NCBI GenBank assembly: GCA_964651435.1
Contig: CAZYVU010000006.1
Span: forward strand, 1 to 64,000
Source: CAZYVU01 sp964651435
GTDB taxonomy: Bacteria > Desulfobacterota > Syntrophorhabdia > Syntrophorhabdales > CAYQXL01
Reading direction: 5' to 3'
DNA length: 64,000 nt
Position 1 is the stretch's first letter. Each line of letters starts with the position of its first letter. Below the pieces are notes generated by a model. That model did no database searches and was not told the DNA's origin. It saw only the letters and a list, made by a program, of their open reading frames with translations. The position numbers were made by a program, and so were the translations under genes. Shown here in pieces: positions 8,733-16,624 of the stretch.

Positions 8733-10046
8733 TTATGGTGAGGCGGTGAGGAAGCGCACGATTTCCTTCGTGCCCTCCAGGCCCTCCCTGAAGCCCTCTA
8801 TGGAGATACGTTCGTTGGCCCCGTGCATGCGAAGAAGATCGTCCGTCGAAAACCGGGCCGGGAAAAATCCGTACGAGACGACGCCCAATTGCCGAAAATA
8901 GCGAAGGTCAGTGGCACCCGTCGTGATAAAGGGAAGAACGGGTATGTTGCCGAAGATGCGCCATGTCGCCTTTTCGATGCCCTTGAAGTAGTGTGTCCGA
9001 AAGCCCGAGTGCCGGGGCTCGCGGTCCCTCTGCTGAATGGGGATGATCTCCACATCTTTGCCTGCCAGCTTCCCGATCTTTCCGAAGAACCTGTCTGCAT
9101 TCTCGTCCGGCAGTAGGCGGGCATCGAAAGAGGCCTCCGACTGCGTCGGGATCACGTTGATCTTTTCTCCTCCCCTAAGCAGTGTGGCAGTGACCGTATT
9201 CCGCAGGAGCGCGTTGTAGACAGGGTTGTTCTCCATGATGCTTCGAAAGGACGCCCTTTTGAGGGCATCCTTGAGATCCGTTACGGGAAAAGGGAGGTCC
9301 TTGCAGGCACTCAATACCCCTTCGAGATAGGTCCGGGCAATCTTTGTGGGACGGAAGGGCCACCGATAGGAGGCGATGCTATGAGCAGCCCTCAGGAGCT
9401 TTTCGTTTGCATTATCGGGGTGCGGCATGGAGCCGTGGCCGCCCTGACCCCGGGCCCGGACGACAAACTGGGCGAGCTTCTTCTCCGTTACCGACACCTG
9501 GGCATGCAGAGAACCCCCCTCCTCGATAACACAGCCCCCTTCGCTCAGCACAAACCCCGCCCCTCTCAGGTCCGGCATGACCTCGATGACATTCTTGACG
9601 CCCCACTCTCCCCCCACCTCTTCATCAGCGGTGGCGAGAAAAATCAGATCCCGTTTCGGAACGACACCGCTTCGCGCCACATCGAGAAAGGCCAGGAGCT
9701 GGCATATGACCTGGCTCTTCATGTCCGTCGTCCCCCGGCCGTAGATGTAGCCGTCCTTGATCTCTCCGCCGAAAGGGTCAACGTCCCACTCCTCTTCCCG
9801 GGCCGGCACCACATCGACATGGCCCAGCAGCACGACGGGCCTGCCCTCCTCCTGCCCCCGTATTCTGGCAAAAAGGTTGGCCCTTCTTTTCGCCGGCAGA
9901 AAGATCTTTGTCTCCACGCCCGCACTTTGCAGGATGCCCTCCAAAAAGAGTACCGCTTCTTCCTCATCGCCCGGAGGGTTTGTCGTGTTGAATCGAAGAA
10001 AGTCCTGGAGCAGCGTAATGGCCGTATGAACGTCGTCTCTCGTCAC
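8733..10046 (-). CDS. M20-family metallopeptidase/amidohydrolase
   Basis: The 437-residue protein shows the M20 di-zinc pattern: LLGHVDVVP (His ligand, catalytic Asp two residues on), YGRGTTDMK (bridging Asp), ATADEEVGG (catalytic Glu and Glu ligand), VLSEGG, and a late MHGANERI His ligand. Residues about 190-310 form the dimerisation lid domain. Family members hydrolyse dipeptides, acyl-amino acids or related amides in the cytoplasm. The start is GTG 10046 with GAGGGCG upstream. It is transcribed from a promoter near 10133-10160 that overlaps an inverted repeat. The substrate is not predictable. Confidence 0.88.
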   Translation of the reverse strand: MTRDDVHTAITLLQDFLRFNTTNPPGDEEEAVLFLEGILQSAGVETKIFLPAKRRANLFARIRGQEEGRPVVLLGHVDVVPAREEEWDVDPFGGEIKDGYIYGRGTTDMKSQVICQLLAFLDVARSGVVPKRDLIFLATADEEVGGEWGVKNVIEVMPDLRGAGFVLSEGGCVIEEGGSLHAQVSVTEKKLAQFVVRARGQGGHGSMPHPDNANEKLLRAAHSIASYRWPFRPTKIARTYLEGVLSACKDLPFPVTDLKDALKRASFRSIMENNPVYNALLRNTVTATLLRGGEKINVIPTQSEASFDARLLPDENADRFFGKIGKLAGKDVEIIPIQQRDREPRHSGFRTHYFKGIEKATWRIFGNIPVLPFITTGATDLRYFRQLGVVSYGFFPARFSTDDLLRMHGANERISIEGFREGLEGTKEIVRFLTASP

Positions 10047-10125
10047 GGTTTCGCCCTCACAATTGAAAAGATTAAAGCATTGCTGTTTATGCTTTGCCTG
10101 GTATTGGGGAAAAAAGGATGTATGC

Positions 10126-10160
10126 GAACCATACTATATTTATGGTTCCGCTTTTGTCAA
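10126..10160 (-). promoter_or_regulatory. Promoter with overlapping inverted-repeat operator upstream of the M20 gene
   Basis: On the minus strand TTGACA (10155-10160) and TATAGT (10133-10138) are 16 bases apart. A perfect 8-bp inverted repeat, GAACCATA (10126-10133) and TATGGTTC (10141-10148) with a 7-base centre, covers the -10 and the likely start site. This is the position of a repressor operator; the regulator is unknown. Confidence 0.6.
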
Positions 10161-10163
10161 CAC

Positions 10164-10382
10164 CTATTCGGCGATTACCTCTTTGATTTCAGGTATTTCT
10201 TGTTTAACAACCCGCTCCACGCCCATCTTCAGGGTCATCATGCTCATAGGGCAGCTTCCGCACGCACCCTTGAGCCTGACCTTGACCACGCCGTCAACGA
10301 CGTCGACCAGCTCTATGTCTCCCCCATCCATCTGGAGCTGCGGCCGAATCTTCGATATAATCTTTTCCACCTGATCCTTCAT
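10164..10382 (-). CDS. NifU-like C-terminal-domain Fe-S scaffold protein
   Basis: This 72-residue protein is a stand-alone NifU C-terminal domain: IRPQLQMDGGDIELVDV followed by GACGSCPMSMMTLKMGVE, where the CxxC pair binds a labile Fe-S cluster for transfer to apoproteins. The start is ATG 10382 with GAGGAGG 5 bases upstream; the frame is open further but those residues are not family-like. In a segment full of Fe-S enzymes a cluster carrier is expected. It is a single gene downstream of hsp20, with a possible terminator between. Confidence 0.92.
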   Translation of the reverse strand: MKDQVEKIISKIRPQLQMDGGDIELVDVVDGVVKVRLKGACGSCPMSMMTLKMGVERVVKQEIPEIKEVIAE

Positions 10383-10460
10383 GACAGCCTCCTCGCGCTG
10401 TGCGTTATTCAAAACAGTTCCTTAATATAATGCCGCTTTTCTTCCATGTAAAGCGGTATG

Positions 10461-10500
10461 CAAAACATGGGCAGGCCCCAAGTCACATTGCGGCCCGCCC
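10461..10500 (-). terminator. Possible Rho-independent terminator after hsp20
   Basis: On the minus strand GGGCGGGCC (10492-10500) pairs with GGCCTGCCC (10469-10477), including one G-U pair, and is followed by ATGTTTTG. The U-run is short, so strength is uncertain. Confidence 0.4.
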
Positions 10501-10552
10501 TTGCAATCATTCAGTGTTTCCGATGGCCCGGGGGAAGGGTGTCATAATTCCC

Positions 10553-11002
10553 CTACTTGATCTCAACCTTGATTTCTTTGGGGAGCACCTTTGCTGATTT
10601 CGGTACCACGACCTTCAGAACGCCGTCCTTGTAGGTTGCCTTTGCCTTCTCCGGCGTTACCTCGGCAGGCAACTGAATTACCCTCTGAAAGGCACCGTAA
10701 TAGCGTTCCGACCGGCAACAGTCTTCTTCCTTTAACTCCTCCTCGCGTCTCCTCTCGCCCTTAATGGTCATTTTGTCGTCGACGATGGAAATGCTGACCT
10801 CGCTGGGATCAACGGACGGCAGATCGAGTGTTATGACCACATCTTTCTTCGTATCATGCACATCAACCGTTGGAAGCCACTGGCCTTCCCGAAAGGCTGG
10901 GTAGCCGGTTTGTCCGAAAAAGTCCTCCAGAAGCTTGTCCATCGAGTCCCGCAAGGTTGGGAACCTGCTCTCCCACAAGAAGTGAATCGGTGTCAATGCC
11001 AT
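10553..11002 (-). CDS. Small heat-shock protein, Hsp20/alpha-crystallin family
   Basis: The 149-residue chaperone has the alpha-crystallin domain at about residues 45-145: PTVDVHDTKKDVVITLDLPSV, a KGERR strand, and a terminal strand KDGVLKVVVPK followed by KEIKVEIK. Family members hold unfolding proteins as ATP-independent oligomers. The start is ATG 11002, with GGAGGTG 6 bases upstream; GTG 11011 lies inside that site. Length is normal. The DUF4177-like gene ends 33 bases upstream and is probably co-transcribed. Confidence 0.95.
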   Translation of the reverse strand: MALTPIHFLWESRFPTLRDSMDKLLEDFFGQTGYPAFREGQWLPTVDVHDTKKDVVITLDLPSVDPSEVSISIVDDKMTIKGERRREEELKEEDCCRSERYYGAFQRVIQLPAEVTPEKAKATYKDGVLKVVVPKSAKVLPKEIKVEIK

Positions 11003-11035
11003 GTAAATCACCTCCGTTGTTGATTTTTCTCGGTG

Positions 11036-11302
11036 CTACTGCCCTTCCCTCGAGCGCCTCTTCCAGAAACCGACGATGCCTGAGGAGTGAAAGACAAGCT
11101 GCACAAGCTCCCAACCCTCCTTGCCCATCGTGTTTAAGAGTCCGGCAAGCTGTTCCATATGTTCCTCGGCTACATCCTTGACGGCACAGGAGCCGTCGGC
11201 CCTGCATGCAAAAACGATATTAACCTTGGGGTCGACGACGACCCCTGTTTCCTTGAGCTCTTCTATGGAATGGGCTGTTACCTTATATTCAAAGGACTCC
11301 AT
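11036..11302 (-). CDS. Small DUF4177-like protein
   Basis: The 88-residue protein has MESFEYKVTAHSIEEL at the start and GKEGWELVQLVFHSSGIVGFWKR near the end; the EGWELV segment and its order after an amphipathic helix (EEHMEQLAGLLNTMG) match DUF4177-type proteins, whose function is unknown. AGGAGAGG precedes the ATG by 6 bases. It sits immediately before hsp20 on the same strand, so a stress connection is possible but only inferred from position. Confidence 0.75.
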   Translation of the reverse strand: MESFEYKVTAHSIEELKETGVVVDPKVNIVFACRADGSCAVKDVAEEHMEQLAGLLNTMGKEGWELVQLVFHSSGIVGFWKRRSREGQ

Positions 11303-11551
11303 GCTTCACCTCTCCTTTCGGGTTTGAATAATGGCTACAAAGGTAATAATAATGCATAGGAGTGTTTTTTTAAAGTCCCGTGGTCACCCTACCGCTCTAT
11401 CGAAAAGCAAAGGGGTCCGGCCTCGTTAACATCTCTATGCCCTACATCAGGTTTCTTACAGGAATTTTACTGCAATCAGCGGCAGACAAAGGGGGCACAG
11501 AACATACGGCCGCCATCGAATACGCCCGCCGGATAGGTCTTGCGAGAGGCC

Positions 11552-11824
11552 CTAATCACCAAGCTTCTTGCGCAGGGACTCGTTAGCCTTGAGAACCTCC
11601 TGCACATCCTTGCCCGAGACCTCCCAGCCATAGCCCCCCTTTGCATCTTTCTTCAGCTTCACGCGGATGTCGCCCTTGAGACTCTTTCTGATCTCCTCTA
11701 TGTCTTTGCCGTGCTGGGTCTCGGCCGGTTTGTCCTGGACCGGTTTGGCCGGCACCACCGTTTCAGTCACCCTGTCACAGCCCACGAGAAGCATCGCAAG
11801 GGCAAGAAGCACGAGAAATCGCAT
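11552..11824 (-). CDS. Small predicted lipoprotein
   Basis: The predicted product of about 90 residues begins MRFLVLLALAMLLVGC, a signal peptide with a lipobox, then a Lys/Glu-rich helix-prone tail (DIEEIRKSLKGDIRVKLKKDAKGGYGWEV). It would be lipid-anchored in the envelope. The start is ambiguous (ATG 11824 or 11833) and neither has a clear Shine-Dalgarno. No family is recognised. It is divergent from the downstream hydrolase, with that gene's -10 element overlapping its start. Confidence 0.65.
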   Translation of the reverse strand: MRFLVLLALAMLLVGCDRVTETVVPAKPVQDKPAETQHGKDIEEIRKSLKGDIRVKLKKDAKGGYGWEVSGKDVQEVLKANESLRKKLGD

Positions 11825-11832
11825 CGGCCACA

Positions 11833-11841
11833 TGATATAAT
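11833..11841 (+). promoter_or_regulatory. Extended -10 promoter of the alpha/beta hydrolase
   Basis: TGATATAAT gives a consensus TATAAT (11836-11841) with an extended TG one base before it, about 43 bases upstream of the hydrolase ATG. No good -35 is seen, as is usual for extended -10 promoters. It overlaps the start of the divergent lipoprotein gene. Confidence 0.5.
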
Positions 11842-11883
11842 GTTGCGCTTAGCCTTTCAATAGAATTATGGAGGAACGTCACG

Positions 11884-12615
11884 ATGATACACTTTGAACG
11901 TCACGGTTCGGGAAAGCCGCTGCTGTTTATCCATGGGGCGGGCGGCAGCACCACGGTCTGGCGGTTTCAGCGGGAGCAGCTTTCGGACCGGTTCGAGACC
12001 GTTGTCGTCGACCTTCCCGGCCACGGCAGGTCTTCCGGAAAGGGCTGCGACACCATCGAAGGATACGGCCTATCCGTATCGGAGGTCATGGAGCACGCAA
12101 AGCTCGATAAACCGTTCCTTGTGGGCCACTCCATGGGTGGCGCCATCGCCATGCACCTCGCCCTGAACAATCCCTCCTCCCTTTCCGGCCTGGTGCTTGT
12201 CGGCACAGGGGCAAAGCTGGCGGTGCTGCCCGCCATCCTTGAAGGCATCATGAAGGACAAGACCACGACGTGCAGGATGATCATAGACTCCGTATTTTCG
12301 CCGAAGGCGCCGGCACCCATGAGAGAGGCGTCGTACCGGGAGTACGTAAAGACGGAAGCCGCGGTGATCCATGCTGATTTCGCGGCCTGCAACGGCTTTG
12401 ACATGCGGCAGTCTCTTCAGAAGATCAGCCTGCCCACCCTTATCCTTTGCGGCACCGACGACACGATGACGCCACCCCGATATGCCGAATATCTGCACGA
12501 TCACATAGACGGTTCGGTGCTCCGCCTCATTGGCGATGCGGGCCACATGGCCATGGTTGAAAAGCCCCGCGAGGTGAATGAAGCCATAGCCCGCTTTGCG
12601 GCGACCGCCCCTTGA
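11884..12615 (+). CDS. Alpha/beta-fold hydrolase
   Basis: The 243-residue protein has the fold's landmarks in order: FIHGAGGSTTVW (oxyanion loop, about residues 16-28), VGHSMGGAIAM (nucleophile Ser near 85), CGTDDTMTP (acid) and GDAGHMAMVEKP (catalytic His). Such cytoplasmic enzymes hydrolyse esters or C-C bonds, as in aromatic meta-cleavage, or act as acyltransferases; the substrate is not predictable. GGAGG lies 9 bases before the ATG. The next start (release-factor-like) is 19 bases past the stop, so the two may be co-transcribed. Confidence 0.88.
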   Translation: MIHFERHGSGKPLLFIHGAGGSTTVWRFQREQLSDRFETVVVDLPGHGRSSGKGCDTIEGYGLSVSEVMEHAKLDKPFLVGHSMGGAIAMHLALNNPSSLSGLVLVGTGAKLAVLPAILEGIMKDKTTTCRMIIDSVFSPKAPAPMREASYREYVKTEAAVIHADFAACNGFDMRQSLQKISLPTLILCGTDDTMTPPRYAEYLHDHIDGSVLRLIGDAGHMAMVEKPREVNEAIARFAATAP

Positions 12616-12634
12616 GCGGGCAGAAAGAGGTCTC

Positions 12635-13054
12635 ATGTTTACCGTAACGGAGGAGAAGCAGCGTGCCCTGGAGGCCAAGATGGAAGGCCTGGGCATAAAG
12701 GAAAGCGACATCGTGGAGCGCTTTGTCCATTCCAGTGGGCCGGGGGGGCAGAATGTCAACAAGCGCTCGACATGTGTCTACCTGCGACACCTTCCCACAG
12801 GCATCGAGGTCAAGTGCCAGAGGGATCGGTCCCAGGCCATGAACCGGTTCCTTGCCCGGCGCATCCTCGTCAACAAGATCGAGGCCATGGTCAGGGGCAG
12901 GCAAAGCGACGAAGAACAGCGCATAGAGAAGATCAGGCGCCAGAAGAGAAAGCGGTCGAAAAGGGCCAAGGAGAAGATGCTCGTGGAGAAGCACCTACAG
13001 TCGGATAAGAAGCGGCTGCGCTCCTCTCCCCAATCGGGCCGATATGAGGAATAG
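12635..13054 (+). CDS. GGQ-motif peptidyl-tRNA hydrolase, release-factor domain only (ArfB/YaeJ-like)
   Basis: The 139-residue protein consists of the RF-1 catalytic domain, HSSGPGGQNVNK with the GGQ that enters the peptidyl-transferase centre, and a long Lys/Arg-rich tail (RRQKRKRSKRAKEKM). There is no codon-recognition domain. Known relatives of this shape release nascent chains from stalled ribosomes, with the basic tail lying in the mRNA channel. Start ATG 12635 follows AAAGAGG; an upstream GTG-type start at 12596 would overlap the hydrolase. ArfB or another RF-like rescue factor cannot be separated by eye. Confidence 0.85.
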   Translation: MFTVTEEKQRALEAKMEGLGIKESDIVERFVHSSGPGGQNVNKRSTCVYLRHLPTGIEVKCQRDRSQAMNRFLARRILVNKIEAMVRGRQSDEEQRIEKIRRQKRKRSKRAKEKMLVEKHLQSDKKRLRSSPQSGRYEE

Positions 13055-13067
13055 CGCCAAGGGCCCC

Positions 13068-15098
13068 CTACATGGACTGTTGCACGACCATGTATTTCCT
13101 GACCGCCTTATTCTTTTCCAACGTAACGGTGACGACACCTTTTCTCGGCCGACCCGTCCGGTTCTCGTCTATAGAAATATAGACCTCCATGGACCCTTGG
13201 CCCCCTGTAGCACCGAGCTCAATCCAGCCCACATCGGTCGTCACCGTCCAGCCGCAGTCCTGTGCCGACAGGCCGGTCAGGTATACGGTAAAGAACCCCA
13301 GCCCACCGAACCTGTCAACAAGAGCCGATTTCGGAACCACCTCTTTGATGTAGCACGGTCTTGCCGTCTGCTTGACGGAAACAGCGCCGTCGCCGATGCG
13401 CAAGGATCCCGTCCGTACAGCCGAGCTTTCCGATTCCACCACCATGACCTTTACGGTTCCCCGTTTTGTTGCCGGGTTGAAGCTCATCACCTGGGCTGTC
13501 AGCCAGCTATCGCTCGTCAACAGGGTCGGCGACCGGCAGTCAGCCCCCCTTCCCGCAATCTGAATGGTAAAAAAACCACCTTTAGCTGCCGCAACAAGGT
13601 TTTTCGGCGCAGCGGTATAGGAGCACCCCTTTTCCGCGTATGCCTTGAGGCTGACCTTCATGGCGGGCTCGTCAACGAGGGTTGTCACGTCAGTCCACGT
13701 GGCTCCATCGCCGCTCACCCAGCTTAGCCCCGCCCCGATAGGCTGGGCCCGACTCGTGTAATCAGGCACCATTACCTCGGCGGCTATGGGAAACTGGTAT
13801 CCCGGCGTGCTCAGCTTCACGACGATGGAAAACCGGCTCCCTGCCGGAAGGGCCACCGGTTGATTCAGCAGTATGGTGTGAAACCCCGCAAACCCCAAGG
13901 ACCCTGACTGGACGGCCAAAGGCGGGCCCACAACGGGAGATGTGCCGTCGAAGGCCCCGCTGTAAACGTACAGTTCGTATTGGGCATCGCCCGACGGGGC
14001 GTAAAAGCCCGCTGCGGCGACCGCCTCATCCTCCGACGTCTCATAGATATTGGCGAACCATGCCTCCTCCAGTCCCGAGAACCCGTAGCCCTGAACCCAG
14101 CCGAAGCGGTCGTAGGCATAGGCGCGGAGAAGGTTTGCCGGCGATTCGCCATTGACGAAGACGGCGTTGTTCGTTCCTATGACAGCGTCATCGTAGGAGA
14201 CGACAAAGTACCCGCCGAAACCCCAGCCGTCGCCCAGGCTGTTCTTTACGATGAAGGCCCCGTCATTGGCCGCCGCAGGGAAAAATCTGGAACCGTCGTA
14301 GAGGTCGTCCCACCCGACAATGGCAACGGCCCGGTTCGCCGGTTCATCGCCGCCGTAATAGTACGAGGCAAAGGGTTCGTTCATGTAGAGGTCGTCCAGG
14401 TACATGGTGGTGTAGACGGCGCCGAACCCCATGACGGCCTCCTTGATCCGGTCGTTATCCGTCGCGTCTTCCCTGTCCGGAATCAAAAGGACCTGCTGCA
14501 CATGCTTCTTGATCTTGACGGGGTCGTAGGGAGGGGAAAGGCTGCTGAAGGGGTCGTAAGGGTCGTCCGCCTCGTCCCACGGACCGTCCCACCGTGTCAG
14601 ATAGGCCGCCGCCATGAGCGCGTTGCCTCCACTGCAGGGTCCGAGGTCGAAACCGTGCCGGTTCTTTAAATTGTTTTCCGAAAAATCGCAGGTCTCGGCG
14701 GGCCGAAGGTTTGACTCCAGCGAGCCCAGGGCTGCAAAGGCCCAACTGCAGGCGCATCTGCCCTCGTCTCTTACCGCTGTGATCTTTCCTGTCTGCCGCA
14801 GATCGTATCGGACGGGTAGGGGAAGAGGGCTCAGTACACCACGGTGGACGCGCCCCGACAGATGCGAAAGGTCTACCGGGGGCGGAATAAAGCCGGAGTA
14901 AAAGGCGGGGCCGCCAGGGCCCGTGCAATGCCCGGCAGGTAGACCAGGCAAGGTCGCCTTCCGTTGTGGGGCCCTGAGCAGGTCCCTCTCCCCGCCGGCA
15001 GAAACACCGGGCACAAACCACAGGAGGAGAAGGAGGATCACCCCGACGGAAAGCTTTACCATTCGTCCCAATTCTGCTGCTTTGACGTCACAAACCAT
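13068..15098 (-). CDS. Secreted papain-fold (C1) protein with lost catalytic residues, lectin-like and BACON-like domains
   Basis: The 676-residue protein has a signal peptide (VILLLLLWFVPGVSA), a C1-peptidase domain (about 95-300), a lectin-like jelly-roll (about 300-490) and two BACON-like beta modules (about 490-676, ending VVQQSM). The active-site segment reads CACSWAFA: the residue before Trp, always Cys in papain enzymes, is Ser118. The oxyanion Gln (normally DQG) is Glu, and the His of the HAVxxVGWDD motif is Arg256. Only the Asn (VKNS) remains. It is therefore probably a pseudopeptidase with a binding role. ATG 15098 is preceded by GGGGAGG. It is monocistronic and convergent with the release-factor-like gene. 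Confidence 0.85.
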   Translation of the reverse strand: MVCDVKAAELGRMVKLSVGVILLLLLWFVPGVSAGGERDLLRAPQRKATLPGLPAGHCTGPGGPAFYSGFIPPPVDLSHLSGRVHRGVLSPLPLPVRYDLRQTGKITAVRDEGRCACSWAFAALGSLESNLRPAETCDFSENNLKNRHGFDLGPCSGGNALMAAAYLTRWDGPWDEADDPYDPFSSLSPPYDPVKIKKHVQQVLLIPDREDATDNDRIKEAVMGFGAVYTTMYLDDLYMNEPFASYYYGGDEPANRAVAIVGWDDLYDGSRFFPAAANDGAFIVKNSLGDGWGFGGYFVVSYDDAVIGTNNAVFVNGESPANLLRAYAYDRFGWVQGYGFSGLEEAWFANIYETSEDEAVAAAGFYAPSGDAQYELYVYSGAFDGTSPVVGPPLAVQSGSLGFAGFHTILLNQPVALPAGSRFSIVVKLSTPGYQFPIAAEVMVPDYTSRAQPIGAGLSWVSGDGATWTDVTTLVDEPAMKVSLKAYAEKGCSYTAAPKNLVAAAKGGFFTIQIAGRGADCRSPTLLTSDSWLTAQVMSFNPATKRGTVKVMVVESESSAVRTGSLRIGDGAVSVKQTARPCYIKEVVPKSALVDRFGGLGFFTVYLTGLSAQDCGWTVTTDVGWIELGATGGQGSMEVYISIDENRTGRPRKGVVTVTLEKNKAVRKYMVVQQSM

Positions 15099-15309
15099 AG
15101 GCGTTCCTCCCCTCATTATCCCCACAGGGGCGACTGCTGTCAAGGGCCTGCCTGCCGGACCCTTTGAGAATGAGAGGGAAATGTCTTATATTGTCAGTGT
15201 GGGGCCCTTCTTGGTTATTTTGCCTATGATGAGCGGCCCGCCGGAACGGTGAACCTCCTCACAGCAGGCTGAGGGGGGTTATTAAAATTGAAGGAAAGGG
15301 GGTTGTGGC

Positions 15310-15513
15310 ATGGCAGAGGCGGTTGTGAAAATTGAAGGAATGAGCTGTCAGCATTGCGTAATGACTGTAAAGAAGGCCATAGGAGGACTGCCGGGGATCA
15401 TCGAAAGCGCTGTAGAGATTGGAAGCGCCTCGGTGAAGTATGATGAGGGCAAGGTCGAAAAGGGGGTCATTGAGGCCACCATCGAAAAGGCCGGTTACAA
15501 GGTAGTGCGGTAG
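15310..15513 (+). CDS. Heavy-metal-associated (HMA) domain protein, CopZ/MerP-like
   Basis: The 67-residue protein is a single HMA domain, VVKIEGMSCQHCVMTVKKAI, with the CxxC metal-binding pair at residues 13 and 16, ending IEATIEKAGYKVV. It has no signal peptide, so it is a cytoplasmic metallochaperone for Cu(I) or a similar soft metal. AAAGGGGG precedes the ATG by 8 bases. No copper ATPase is seen beside it in this window, so its partner is elsewhere. Confidence 0.93.
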   Translation: MAEAVVKIEGMSCQHCVMTVKKAIGGLPGIIESAVEIGSASVKYDEGKVEKGVIEATIEKAGYKVVR

Positions 15514-15529
15514 GCGCCCTTCATCGAAT

Positions 15530-16624
15530 ATGGCAACGGAACCGTTTCAGGAGATTGTACAATCCGTCGCTGAGGGGAGCGGTCTGGACCAGGCGGCAGA
15601 GGCCTATGCGACCCTTGGCGAGGCGGAAAGGGGCGCCCTTCTCGCTACCCTGAAGGACGTGAAGACAGAGGCGGCCGGGACGTTTCTCGGTCTTCTCGCC
15701 TCCACTGAACCATCGAAGCCTTTGAGGAAGGAGATCAAACGCCTTCTCTTCCGATTAAAGAGTGCCGGCGTCACGGTAGGTGACCTCGCGCCGGAAGGCC
15801 CGCCGATACTGAAGAAGGTCGAAGAGCCGAGGCTCCACAGGGCCTTCGTATCGAACTACGACCCCATGGGGACCCGTGTCGTCATGCTCGCCCTGGAGAC
15901 AAAACGAAACCGTTTTGGCTTCTTTCACGGCGTCACGCATTTCTCCGAGGGTCTTAGGGAGCTTGCAAGCGGCACCCTGAAGCGGGCGGAGGTTGAGAAC
16001 ATCCTGAAAGAGTATGGGGCTTTTACGAGGAAGCCTCTCGCCCTGGCCCCTGTCTCTCCGGCCTATGCCGCCTTCCTCCTTGAAGAGGCGTCAGCCGCTT
16101 CGGCAAGATATGCCGACGAGGCAAGACAGGTCGCCCGGTTTGTCGACACGGTCCCCGACGGTACGAGAAGACCGGACGACGTTTTTCTCCTTCCTGTGGA
16201 GGGGTCACCCGAGCCGCTGGCCCCTGAGGCCCTCCTGGCCGAGGACCTCTTCGAGCCTTTTGTTCTGCAGTGGCCCGCAAAAGATGACGACCGAAAGGCA
16301 TACGACGGACTTGCGGGCTCGACCATCCTATTGCCGGGCCATATGGTCCAGGAAAGAAAGAATACCTTTCTCAAGGACCTGCTCCGTCGGGACGATTTTG
16401 CTCCCATCGTCAAGGGCATGAAGCGCCTGCTGGAGGATTACGCTTATATGTTCTATGGACTGGGCCGTACCGCGGCCTACCGCGGCCTTGTCGAGGCCCT
16501 CGGCAACCCCGAGTTTCCGGCTGAGACGGTGCTCTTTTACGTGAAGCGAGAACTGGGTACCAAAAAAGAAGAGGCAGCGGAGCCGGGCCTCATCGTTTCC
16601 CCATATGGGCAAGTTCGTCGTTAA
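15530..16624 (+). CDS. Conserved-looking hypothetical protein upstream of rlmE
   Basis: I do not recognise this 364-residue product. It is soluble, helix-rich and acidic. The N-terminal 70 residues look like a small alpha-helical repeat (AAEAYATLGEAERGALLATL). The rest contains VVMLALETKRNRFGFFHGVTHF and a C-terminal half with a run of charged helices. Codon use matches the neighbours and the last 20 bases overlap the rlmE start, supporting a real gene coupled to rRNA methylation. No Shine-Dalgarno precedes the ATG, so the start may be slightly off. Confidence 0.7.
   Translation: MATEPFQEIVQSVAEGSGLDQAAEAYATLGEAERGALLATLKDVKTEAAGTFLGLLASTEPSKPLRKEIKRLLFRLKSAGVTVGDLAPEGPPILKKVEEPRLHRAFVSNYDPMGTRVVMLALETKRNRFGFFHGVTHFSEGLRELASGTLKRAEVENILKEYGAFTRKPLALAPVSPAYAAFLLEEASAASARYADEARQVARFVDTVPDGTRRPDDVFLLPVEGSPEPLAPEALLAEDLFEPFVLQWPAKDDDRKAYDGLAGSTILLPGHMVQERKNTFLKDLLRRDDFAPIVKGMKRLLEDYAYMFYGLGRTAAYRGLVEALGNPEFPAETVLFYVKRELGTKKEEAAEPGLIVSPYGQVRR

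Noticed and set aside
9381..10430. 349-codon plus-strand frame across the M20 and NifU genes
   Set aside because: It spans two clear minus-strand genes and their promoter and has no family features.
11380..11586. 68-codon plus-strand frame between the lipoprotein and DUF4177-like genes
   Set aside because: No Shine-Dalgarno, no homology signal, overlaps the lipoprotein 3' end.
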